Assembly (NCBI GenBank): GCA_016717285.1
Contig: JADKFU010000004.1
Location: 806,001-870,000, forward strand
Direction: 5' to 3'
Source of the DNA: Chitinophagaceae bacterium
Lineage (GTDB): Bacteria; Bacteroidota; Bacteroidia; Chitinophagales; UBA10324
DNA: 64,000 nt
Below, one piece after another: positions 27,119-36,295 of the stretch; within the stretch, counting starts at the first letter, position 1, and the number at the start of each line of letters is the position of its first letter. The notes under the pieces are model-generated. The model searched no databases. It was given only the letters and a program-made list of their open reading frames with translations, and had not been told where the DNA came from. The position numbers and the translations under genes are program-made.

Positions 27119-29950
27119 TTACCGCTGATAAATCAACTGACGATTGTAAATTTGATCAGCACCAATAACTCTCACATTATAAATACCCGAAGGAACAGCA
27201 GCATTCAAATGAATTTCCTGCTTCAGTTTTCCATCCACCACTGAACCATGGAGCAGCATTACCTGCTGACCAAGTATGTTCAGCAACTGAATATCCATCT
27301 CACTGTTGACTTCATTTCCCAAATCCATTTCAATCACAAAATTTCCATTCGTGGGATTTGGATAGAGATTAATTTCAACATCGCTCTCCAAACCTACATC
27401 GGATCCTTCCTTACAGGTCTTCGACACAGTTTTTACGGCAGAGGTTGTGCTGCATCCTCCGGGAGTGGTTACTTCCACTTTATAGTTGCCGGTGCTGGGA
27501 GCCATTGCCGACCAAATAGCTTTGAGAAGATGCGCCGTTAATGGGACTTCCCCTTATTTCCATAGGTACGGGTATCCGATTCCTGAGTTTGCAGTGAGCG
27601 TTAGGCCAGGGTTAACGCACAAATCTAGCGAGCCAGATGCTGTGATGGTTGCTACCGGAAGATTTTTCACGATGGTAATCACGTTAGAAGTTTTGCTGCA
27701 GCCGGTAGAATTTTTTGTCACTATCACTTTGTAATTTCCGGGGGAATAGGCCGAATAAGATGAACTGCTTCCGACCGTGGAAGTTCCTTTCTTCCACACA
27801 TAAGATAACCCTGATCCGGTATTGGCCTGCATCATAATAGGGGTTTGCACGCAAAGATCAGTAGAACCATTGGCTGTAATGATGGCGGTGGGTAATGCAA
27901 CGGATGTTACTGTGGTTGCAGCAGACACTGCTGTGCATCCATACGAATTACTTTCGTGAACGGTATAAGTATTGGTGCCGTTTGATGACACAGCGTAGGT
28001 TTGATTGGTAGCAAGAGGGTTAATCTGGGTGCCATTTTTATACCACACGTACGAAATACCACCACCATTTGCTGAAAGTGTAACAGATGAATTCGCACAA
28101 AATGTAACTGAACCTCCCGGAGTTATAGTAGCGGTAAATGCATGATCATCCACAATGCTGTTGCAATCATCATCAATGCTGTTGCAGATATCGGTTGCGC
28201 CGGGATGAATACCTGCATTGCCATCATTGCAATCATTATTGGTCAATGAAGTTCCACCAGGCTGAGAGCAGGCAATAATTGCAACACTTCCACCATATCC
28301 GTCACCATCTGCATCTGTATAGTATGTACCTGCACCGGAAACAGAAGGATCAGCAGCATCAGTTAATCCATCGCAATCATCATCTAATAAATTGCAAATT
28401 TCAATAACACCGATGTGAACGCTTGCATTGAAGTCATTGCAGTCATTGTCATTGGTTACATAACCAACCGGCGGAGTACAGGAGCAGGCCATAAAAACAG
28501 CTGTACCCGAGCCATAACCATCAAGGTCATTATCGGCATAGTACGTACAGAGCGAAAGACACTGAAAAATGTTCTGACTGATAGTAGTGCCATTTCCCAA
28601 TTGTGAATAGTTGTTGAGTCCTGCGTCACAGTATTCGTTCGTTGATTTGAGTCCAATGCTATGAAAATCGCCCCCTGCTATACTTGTCCAGTTATTATCT
28701 GTTCCTACCTGTAAAGGAAAGCCTGTATCATTGTATGTTCCATCGCCTATTTGCCCTTCCACATTGCGGCCCCATGTATAGACCGTTCCATCTGTTTTTA
28801 AGCCCGTGCTGTGAAAAGCACCTGCTCCAACATTTGCCCAGTTAATATCAGTGCCTGCCTGCACAGGAGTGGTTCTCGTGGTGTAAACTGTGCCATCACC
28901 AACTTGTCCATAGATGTTCCAGCCCCATCCCCACAGTGTACCGCTTATTTTTATTGCCAGCGAATGTCCGCCACCTCCGGAAATAACTGCCCAGTCATTA
29001 TCTGTCCCGATCTGCAAAGGCATATCGATGTCAGTTGTTGATCCATCTCCTACTTGTCCGAACACATTCCATCCCCATGCCCAGAGTGTACCATCTGTTT
29101 TGATGGCAAGCGAATGAGAACCGCCGGCTGAAATAATTGCCCAGTTATTGGCAGACCCAACCTGCGTAGGAATATCTTTTGAGTTGTTGTAAGTACCATC
29201 ACCTAACTGACCCTGGCCATTGAATCCCCACGACCAAAGCGTGCCGTTAGCTTTTAATGCAAGGTTATGAAAATGACCGGCTGAAATACTCACCCAGTCA
29301 TTGGCTGTGCCGATTTGCACGGGAGCGAGTTTATTAATAATAGATTGATCACCTAATTGACCGTAGTAGTCGGAACCCCATGCCCATAGTGTGCCGTCAG
29401 TTTTCAGGGCAATGCTATGTGAGTTACCACCGGAAACTATGTCCCAGTCATAATCAGTACCTATCTGAACGGGTGCGCTTCTGTCTGCGGTAGTACCATC
29501 ACCCAATTCTCCATTGGCATTACGTCCCCATGTCCACAGTGAGCCATTCGATTTTATCCCAAGGTTGTGATAGCTGCCGGCAGCAAGTTTTACCCATACC
29601 GGAGCACCTGTGCCTTCATCAATCTGTGAATCGCAGTTGTCATCGAGACCATTGCAATTCTCAGTTGCTCCGGGATAAATGGATCCATCCCCATCATTGC
29701 AGTCGGTGTTGTCTGCTACATACCCGGGAGGAGGTGAACCGGCAATAGTGGTGGTATTTATATCACCGTAACCATCTCCGTCTGCATCTGCATAGTAGGT
29801 AGTTGACGGTAATTTTGCCAACGAGAAATATGCTATACCTTTTTTCCTTGAAACCTTTCCATCGTTGGATGTAATAGGAGGATTTACGGCATACAATGTA
29901 AAGGATACTAAGAGTAGCACCAGGGTTGATAGGGATGTAAGGCTTTTCAT
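27119..29950 (-). CDS. T9SS-sorted MopE/RCC1/Ig-like mosaic protein (frameshifted near C-terminus)
   Basis: Signal peptide MKSLTSLSTLVLLLVSFTLY. Then a MopE-type metal-binding motif (YYADADGDGYGD through NTDCNDGDGSIYPGATENCN, about 51-112), about seven RCC1-like repeats (SLWTWGRNANGELGDGTTA and similar, about 115-425), further MopE-type motifs (about 455-590), and three Ig-like SprB-type repeats with Cys and YVWYKNGTQI/YVWKKGTSTV cores. Two close indels near 27.50-27.56 kb stop the long frame at YPYLWK. The continuation GSPINGASSQSYLV and APSTGNYKVEVTTPGG leads to a T9SS type A domain (LYPNPTNGNFVIEM, ending YNRQLIYQR). RCC1 and Asp-rich motifs suggest Ca2+- or metal-stabilised extracellular propeller and linker domains. 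Confidence 0.83.
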
Positions 29951-30620
29951 AACAAGTTGTTTTTAAGTTTAAGAAGGTCTATAAATTGATTTAAGGATGA
30001 TTTGAAATGACTCTGAATAATCTTATAGAATGATTTTTTAGTTGTTCCTCGCCCTAAGCCCTCTTCGGCCAATAAGAAAATAGAACTGAAAAGTGCTGTT
30101 AAGCAGAACTGCATTAATTTTTATTCACCCGCTTTTTAAAATTCAATACCATAAACATAGAATCATCTAAAAGCCGCCACAGTCAAAATGTATGTGGTGT
30201 AGTATTGAATGTGCAAGCGGTAAAACCACGCGCACGAACGGTCGGAAGGCAACGGAATAAGCAATTAATGTTTGACTGAGCTTTTAGTAGTAAGTGGCAG
30301 TAAATTTTACAAAGAGTGAGGCCCCTGGAAGGATTGGACTTTTAGTGAACCTATTCACCCAAAAGCATAACTTTTGGTGAATACAATCACCAAAAAAATT
30401 GTAGCACGTTTTTATTAAGCCAAAGTTGTTCAAGGGCTGCCCGTACAGGAGTAATAAATATTATTAGCGGCTATAGCGCAAAATGTACCCTGGATTTTTA
30501 AAGGATATCTTTAAACAGATTCATTGAGAATAAGTCATCGGATAACTTAAAAGTAGTTCGTCTTTTTTTAGAATTTATTTAAGTCATCCGATGACTGCCG
30601 ACAGAATGACTAAAGACACA
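29951..30620. promoter_or_regulatory. Intergenic region with shared-block promoter and two operator-like palindromes
   Basis: On the minus strand CTG (30180-30182), 20 nt, TATGTTTA (30152-30159), preceded by TTTACCGCTTGCACATTCAA and TACTACACCACATACATTTT, is the fourth copy of the shared block. It predicts a roughly 190-nt 5' UTR for the MopE/RCC1 gene. Leader similarity downstream of it is weak. At 30532-30548 and 30582-30597 lie AAGTCATCGGATAACTT and AAGTCATCCGATGACT, near-palindromes on either side of a T-rich spacer. No coding frame is evident. Confidence 0.55.
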
Positions 30621-32012
30621 TTAATCCGCAAAGTATAACTGCAGCAACGAATCCGCCATCTTCGATTTTTGGAGGATACCTGCAACAGACTCATTAAACT
30701 TTATTCTTGAAGATTCATTACCTAAACCACGCACTCTTTTATCAAGCACAATCTTAGCCGCGTGATAATTAAGTGCCGCTTCAGTAAGATACTTTTTATC
30801 GCTCGTTCTATGAAACAAGCTCATATTGGCATCACCTTTTCCCTCACAGGATTCAAACAATCCGTTTTCATCGTACAGCATGGAAGAGTCAGGTGTTATT
30901 GATACATCATCGTTTTTAAATTCCGGAATAAGACACTGTAACGCGCGCTGAAACTTTTGTAACGCCTGCAATTCTTTATTTTGTTCAAGGTACATGGTAC
31001 CAAATTCGGCATAAATTTTACCGCATTCTCTCCTTCTGCCCTCATTGCTTTCTCCCATTACTTCAATGGCATGCGCATAACTTTTTTCTGCGGCAGCGAA
31101 TTTCTTTTGCCTGGAAAAGAGTAATCCCTGAACCCGATAGACGTCAGCTTCGCTGTCGGCTTCTTTATTCTTCCATCGTTTCAACAACTCCAAACTGAGG
31201 TAGTTATATCGCGTTGCGGAGTCCAATAGGTTTTCTTCGATAAAAACATGAGACAAACTGTTGCAGGCATCTGCCTGTTGCTCCACGGAATCAAAACGGG
31301 AAGCAAGCTGATACGATTCCCGGAATGCACTTTCTGCTTCTGCAAAATGGCCCGCATCGAGATAAGGGTATCCTAAATCATTCAATCCCATAAACAGATT
31401 GGAAGTGTCCTTAAAATCCCGGCACATCTGAACATTGCGCTGATGATAGCTGACTGATTTTTCATAGTCGTCCATCCTTGCACTGCAGTTGCCTGCGGCT
31501 TTGTAAAAGAGCCTTCCCAGGTCAGGATTCCATCCATTTGCTTTGTTGATCAAACGGATTCCTTCATCATAAAAAGGAAGCGCTTTTGCATATTCATCTT
31601 TTTCACGGTAGTAGATAAATGCGATCTGCCGGTTGCTTTCTGCAAGTGTTACCAAAGAAAAGGAATCCGTCGGTTCCTGCCATATGTCCTTGTACAGCTT
31701 TTCAAAACAGGCGATAGATTTTTCAAGCTGATCGTGTTTGCGGTACGATCGGATGATGCTATCATAGCAATTCAGCCAGTTGCCGAGCTGGCCCGCTTGC
31801 TTGTATTTTGCTGCAATCTGCAACTGAAAATTCGTGAAGCTGTCCTGGTTGGTTTCATAGTAAGGATAGCCTTTGTTTCTCCATTCGGCAATCAACAGCG
31901 AATCTTCCCCTGAAAGAACATTTGCGTGATTTGATTTAGGAGATGGATTGCAGGAACAGAAAAGTAATCCGGCTATGAGTACGATAATAAAATAAGGCCA
32001 CAAAAATTTCAT
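30621..32012 (-). CDS. TPR-repeat lipoprotein
   Basis: 463 residues. The N-terminus (MKFLWPYFIIVLIAGLLFCS then C) is a lipoprotein signal with a plausible lipobox LLFCSC. The rest is helical, with TPR-like units (AKALPFYDEGIRLINKAN, YEKSVSYHQRNVQMC, FAEAESAFRESYQLA, FAAAEKSYAHAIEVM, LQALQKFQRALQCL). The C-terminal part (TDSKYLTEAALNYHAAK-like) resembles the TPR arm of LuxR- or LytS-linked sensor proteins, but there is no kinase or DNA-binding domain. Likely a periplasmic or inner-leaflet scaffold. The partner is unknown, and the neighbours are two-component genes. Confidence 0.85.
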   Translation of the reverse strand: MKFLWPYFIIVLIAGLLFCSCNPSPKSNHANVLSGEDSLLIAEWRNKGYPYYETNQDSFTNFQLQIAAKYKQAGQLGNWLNCYDSIIRSYRKHDQLEKSIACFEKLYKDIWQEPTDSFSLVTLAESNRQIAFIYYREKDEYAKALPFYDEGIRLINKANGWNPDLGRLFYKAAGNCSARMDDYEKSVSYHQRNVQMCRDFKDTSNLFMGLNDLGYPYLDAGHFAEAESAFRESYQLASRFDSVEQQADACNSLSHVFIEENLLDSATRYNYLSLELLKRWKNKEADSEADVYRVQGLLFSRQKKFAAAEKSYAHAIEVMGESNEGRRRECGKIYAEFGTMYLEQNKELQALQKFQRALQCLIPEFKNDDVSITPDSSMLYDENGLFESCEGKGDANMSLFHRTSDKKYLTEAALNYHAAKIVLDKRVRGLGNESSRIKFNESVAGILQKSKMADSLLQLYFAD

Positions 32013-32132
32013 TCCGCAAAATAATGAAAACAGGAACTTCGCCGGATTTCATTGCACAACGGTTTTCATGACTGGTATTTCTATCGGTGTGGAGACGCCA
32101 TGATCAGTTGCGATATTGATATTTCCCTGGTT

Positions 32133-32160
32133 GTAGAGACGCCATGCATGGCGTCTCTAC
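32133..32160. repeat. 28-bp perfect palindrome
   Basis: GTAGAGACGCCATG followed by its exact complement CATGGCGTCTCTAC. A half-copy (GTGGAGACGCCATG) lies 40 bp upstream at about 32.09 kb. Similar GTAGAGACG-type palindromes are, from memory, dispersed in cyanobacterial and Bacteroidota genomes. It lies 28 bp past the stop of the DUF7619 gene and could also act as a transcript-end hairpin. Confidence 0.65.
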
Positions 32161-32187
32161 GATTACTCCGGAATGCAGATTGTTCCT

Positions 32188-33833
32188 TTAATTCCTCTTC
32201 CTTGTTAGAAGATAAATGATGATCAGTAATTCCAGGCCGGCGATGATCCAGCCGAGCCAGTTCATCCAGCTATTGCTGCTATCTGTTTTACTGCCATTGA
32301 GCTGATCCCGGCATTCTCTTAAATGCATCCTGCAACTGTCGCAATTCATATTGATTGAATCCTTGAGGCACCTGGTTTCGGCAAGGTTGGTAACGATTTC
32401 AGGATTGTGATCGAAAAATATTCCCGCCTGGTTGTGGATTACCTGGTAGGCGCCTGCTGTTTTGATTTTGAATTTGATGTAGCCTTTTGAATCCTGCACA
32501 TTGGCAGCATTAATTCCCGCAAGCTGAATACCGGAGAAAAGAAATTTTGCATCTGGTATTATGCTTGGTATCTGTGTGCTTAGCAATGAAGTGTTGTAGG
32601 CTGTATTGGAGGTCCCCACAGAGTATTCAAATGTTCCCCCCAAACCATTATATCCGGTTCGAGCCTGTGATATGCTGGCTCCGCCTGCAACAGGCGGGTT
32701 TGTACCTATTCCAATTTCGGTTACCGTTAAGCTGCTGTTATTCAAATGAGGATCAATATCTAAATTCACCTCTACGGTAGTTGCAGGATCACTTCCAATA
32801 TTCTGAAAGTGAACTGTGTATTCCAATTCTTCCTGCACCCCATTGGCATCAGGGCCACATTGTGTGGAAGTGGGAATGTTCACTTCTATCACATTGGGAT
32901 CATGGGATTTACCGATTGCTATTGGGAGTTTTGATTCGCTACCGGCAACAAACTGGGGTTGCCCGCCCACCATTTTGGTTAGCACGGCGACAAATGTATC
33001 CAGTACACGATTGTTGTCATTCACATTCTGCATATTGGGAACCTCCAGCTGACAATAAATATTTTTTTCATGCCCCGCGAAATTATTTGCTACTGTCCAG
33101 CTTCTAATCGGATCATTGAGAAACCTACATTATAAGGTATCTGTGGCGAGTTTAATGGTGCAAATGCAAAATACTCATCAAGCTGCGAAGGGTAGTTGGT
33201 GGTTTGTCCTGCCGTGAATCCATAACTGATTCCAACATTTTTATGATACAATCTCAGCACATACCCTTCACCCTGTAACTGGTATCCAAGTGCATCATTG
33301 TTTTCTATGTGATCATTATTGACTGTTAAAATCAACAAGAGTGGTGCATCTTTAGCAACCTCATCATTGCCATGATCTGTTTGAATCTTCGTTATAACCG
33401 GAGCATTCAAAATGGCCTGGCTGTTGGTGTAAGTATTCATGGGCGGAATCGTGCCAGTAGAAGGAACAGATCCGCCAATCACTTTTTTCTTATCGGTATC
33501 ATCCCCATAGCGGTTGCTGACTGTTGTCTGAATCAACTGCTCTCCGGCATTGGATTGCGACTGGTACAATGTCACAGGAAGGGATGTATTTGGTGAACTT
33601 GCAGCACTGCTGATGAAAGCATTGGTTCGCTCATAGCTGCCGTCGGTAAAAATCCAGCAAAGAGTATAATCTTCGTTTACATAAGGAGCTTGTCTCCATC
33701 CTCCGGTACAATTAGTGGTTGGGAACAGATAGGTAGTACCGGTAAGGGTAATCACATCACATGAATTAGTAGTGGCTATTAAAATCGGTACCGTAACCAA
33801 CAGTGTAAGCAAGCATTTTTTGTACAATTTCAT
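32188..33833 (-). CDS. DUF7619-type secreted protein with C-terminal membrane anchor (one frameshift)
   Basis: ATG at 33833 gives a signal peptide (MKLYKKCLLTLLVTVPILIA). The first piece stops at 33090 (GFSMIRLEAGQ). One indel near 33.11 kb joins it to NDPIRSWTVANNFAGHEKNI and the second piece. The second half has the DUF7619 pattern (SHDPNVIEVNIP, then LEYTVHFQNIGSDPATTVEV). Such proteins usually end in a T9SS sorting domain. This one ends in a Cys-rich segment (NCDSCRMHLRECRDQ), a hydrophobic helix (WLGWIIAGLELLIIIYLL) and a basic tail TRKRN, so it is anchored in a membrane. It starts 5 bp after the stop of the LytS kinase and belongs to that operon. Confidence 0.8.
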
Positions 33834-33838
33834 GGTAA

Positions 33839-35065
33839 TTAATTTTTAAAGGCGTGAAATTTCTTTTCCTTCGCAATACTCACCGGCAACTCAATTGTTA
33901 CCACTGTTCCTGATTCTATTGGGTCGTTTTCACCCAGATCTGTAGTTTCAAACTTTATTTCTCTGCCTGATGATTGCGCATACAACCGCAGCCGGTCAAT
34001 AGTAAGTTGAATACCTAAACTTTTTCTCTTCTTTCCTGCATTCAGCTTTCGCGATTGATTGATGCCAATGCCATTGTCAATAATCCGAAAGCGCAACATT
34101 TTATCGTCATCAAATAACCCAGACTGAATACTGATCATTCCCGGTTTACCGGAACTCATGATACCATGCCAAATCGCATTCTCCACAAACGGCTGCAATA
34201 TCATCGAAGGAATATAAATGATGTCTGTTTCCAGATGCTGATCAATAATAAATTCATACTGCAACTTCTCCCCAAACCTTAACTGTTCGATCTCAAGATA
34301 TAGTTTAAGTTTCTCTAATTCTTCTTCCAGCGTAATTAAACTTTTATTCACCAGGTCAAGGTTCAGGCGGATCAGCCTGCTGAACTTGGTGAGGTATTTA
34401 TTGGCGGAGATGCGGTCGTTGTCGTTGATGTATTGCTGGATGGAGTTGAGCGCATTAAAAACAAAATGCGGATTCATCATGGCCTGCTTGGCCTGGTTTT
34501 CCATTTCATTCATCCGTTGCTGCGCAACAAATTCCTGCTGCTGCTTTTTCAGATGCTGCCTATTGCGCAGCGTGACTACCCATGCAGTTGTTCCTACCAC
34601 CAAAAGAAAAGCAAGCAGCAGGAACCACCACCTTTGATACAATGGCGACAGGATCTTAAAAGAATAGCTCACCGTTTCACTCCAGTTGCTGCGCTCATTC
34701 TTAGCGGCTGCTTCAAAATGATAGGTGCCTGCAGGTAGCGCGGGAAACAACAAATTTTTTTCAGCAGTCGTTTTCCAGGGTTCACTTTCTCTGATCCGGT
34801 AGCGGAAAAGTGTTTGTCCTGAAAAGGTAAGGTCAATCGATTCAAACCTGAATTCGAAATTGTTTTCACCCGGCTTGCAGCACAATAAAGAATCAAAACG
34901 CTTCTCCACCGTGTTCACCATTACCGATCGCAGTATCATGCGCGGAACAGGAATGGAATCACCGGCTGCAGCTGCAGACTGAAAAAAGAGCAATAAAAGT
35001 AACAAGCCTGTTATGCGTTGCAGCAGTTGGTGTTTCCAAAATAATATGCGGCCGTGATTTTTCAT
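33839..35065 (-). CDS. LytS-type sensor histidine kinase with Y_Y_Y domain
   Basis: 408 residues, intact. N-terminal membrane segment or signal (ITGLLLLLLFFQSAAA), a Y_Y_Y domain (about 65-135, FRFESIDLTFSGQTLFRYRI), one membrane helix (WWFLLLAFLLVVGTTAWVV), a short coiled coil (HLKKQQQEFVAQQRMNEMEN), the phosphoacceptor His200 in MNPHFVFNALNSIQ, and a HATPase domain (ILQPFVENAIWHG, DNGIGIN). There is no propeller, so it looks like a shortened relative of the kinase at 23.6-26.5 kb, whose C-terminal half it closely matches. The start codon overlaps the stop of the LytTR regulator by ATGA. It autophosphorylates and feeds that regulator. Confidence 0.92.
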   Translation of the reverse strand: MKNHGRILFWKHQLLQRITGLLLLLLFFQSAAAAGDSIPVPRMILRSVMVNTVEKRFDSLLCCKPGENNFEFRFESIDLTFSGQTLFRYRIRESEPWKTTAEKNLLFPALPAGTYHFEAAAKNERSNWSETVSYSFKILSPLYQRWWFLLLAFLLVVGTTAWVVTLRNRQHLKKQQQEFVAQQRMNEMENQAKQAMMNPHFVFNALNSIQQYINDNDRISANKYLTKFSRLIRLNLDLVNKSLITLEEELEKLKLYLEIEQLRFGEKLQYEFIIDQHLETDIIYIPSMILQPFVENAIWHGIMSSGKPGMISIQSGLFDDDKMLRFRIIDNGIGINQSRKLNAGKKRKSLGIQLTIDRLRLYAQSSGREIKFETTDLGENDPIESGTVVTIELPVSIAKEKKFHAFKN

Positions 35066-35841
35066 TTCAATGATGTAAACCTGTTGATCGCAGCCATAAA
35101 TTCATCTACTCTTCTCCGGCTTACAATTACTGAGATGCCGTCCTGCATTACTGCAAAATATCCGTCTGCAGTGCTGTATTCTTTCAAGTGGTGCAGATTA
35201 ATGATGAATGATTTATGTACCCTGAAAAAAATATCTGGATCGAGGAGGTCCTCATATTCTCCCATATTGCGGCTTACCATCACGCGTTCCCTGTTTGCAA
35301 GATGAAAAACGGTATAGTTGCGATCGGCTTCGAGGTAAACAATATCTTTAGCAGCTACCATTTTAAATCCCTGTAAATGGGGAAGCGTGAGCCGCGCAAT
35401 CTTTCTTTCTTTGAACAGGTTTTGCGACAACTCATTTACTGTTGCTGCATAGCTGTTGTTGATTTCCGGATTTTGTTTCCGGAGCTGTTGAAAATATTCC
35501 AGCTTTTTCACTGCGGCTTTCAGTTCATCAATGTCCACCGGCTTCAACAGAAAATCAACCGCGCTGGCCTTTAATGCCTGCAATGCATATTCCTGGTTTC
35601 CGGTTACGAAAATAACGGCATACTGAAAAGAAGCGATGGAGCTGAGCAGATCGAATCCGCTTTCGCGTGGCATATTTACATCCAAAAAAAGAATATCCAC
35701 TGCATGTTGCTTTAGCATGGAGCGTGCTTCTGAAGCTGATGATGCGCAGCCGATTACGTTCACCTGCGGACAATATTCCTGCAAAAGCGACTGCAATATT
35801 TTTTGAGCAGGAAGTTCATCATCTATCAGCAGCGCGTTCAT
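35062..35841 (-). CDS. LytTR-family response regulator
   Basis: 259 residues from the ATG at 35841 (MNALLIDDELPAQKILQSLL). An in-frame start 13 codons upstream (MPSLQFTQ) would put an extension before the receiver strand and is rejected. The receiver domain has DD at 7-8, Asp54 in ILFLDVNMP and Lys in FLLKPVD. The LytTR domain covers about 155-259 (IVYLEADRNYTVFHLANRER, FFRVHKSFIINLHHLKEY). It is first in the operon with the LytS kinase and the DUF7619 protein. LytTR factors bind paired direct repeats, and the shared promoter blocks of the T9SS genes are possible targets. Confidence 0.92.
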   Translation of the reverse strand: MNALLIDDELPAQKILQSLLQEYCPQVNVIGCASSASEARSMLKQHAVDILFLDVNMPRESGFDLLSSIASFQYAVIFVTGNQEYALQALKASAVDFLLKPVDIDELKAAVKKLEYFQQLRKQNPEINNSYAATVNELSQNLFKERKIARLTLPHLQGFKMVAAKDIVYLEADRNYTVFHLANRERVMVSRNMGEYEDLLDPDIFFRVHKSFIINLHHLKEYSTADGYFAVMQDGISVIVSRRRVDEFMAAINRFTSLK

Positions 35842-36295
35842 CTTTCGTATCGTTCTTTGAGTAAATTGTAAAGATGGCATAAATTAAAGGTTGGAAACAG
35901 AGGAATGTACCAACGGTAGTATCTAATGAGCAAACGGATGATGTGAGTGAGTTTAATTGCTAAATTATTTAATGGTTTAATTGTTAGGGCGAGGTTGTAG
36001 TTCATATTTGCAAATTGGGTTGAATGGTTATATGGCTAAATTGTTAAATGGTTGCAGCGAAGCCGTTTTATTTTAAAATTGTCTAATTGCTTAATTGTTT
36101 AATTGTAGCGATGAACGAGGTGAGGGTGGCTTGAACGGTCAGTCAAGATCGTCAAGGTCCAAAGGACTCTTCGAGCAATCCCGCCTTGAATACACTTCGA
36201 TTTGCAATGCTGTTTGAGGCGGGAGAAGCAATCTCCTGATGAACAAGAGAAATTCAATCAGAACGGGAGGAAAGGGTAACTCATCAGGATCTGGA
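35842..36295. repeat. Intergenic region with A/T-rich dispersed repeats
   Basis: Stretches such as TGGCTAAATTGTTAAATGGT, CAGCGAAGCCG and TTGCTTAATTGTTTAATTGT recur at 37.54-37.65 kb and, in looser form, at 45.26-45.44 kb. The block GTCCAAAGGACTCTTCGAGC then AATCCCGCCTTG (36157-36188) recurs at about 37713-37745. No coding frame is convincing: the 60-residue frame at 36139-36321 overlaps the end of the MFS gene. Confidence 0.5.
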
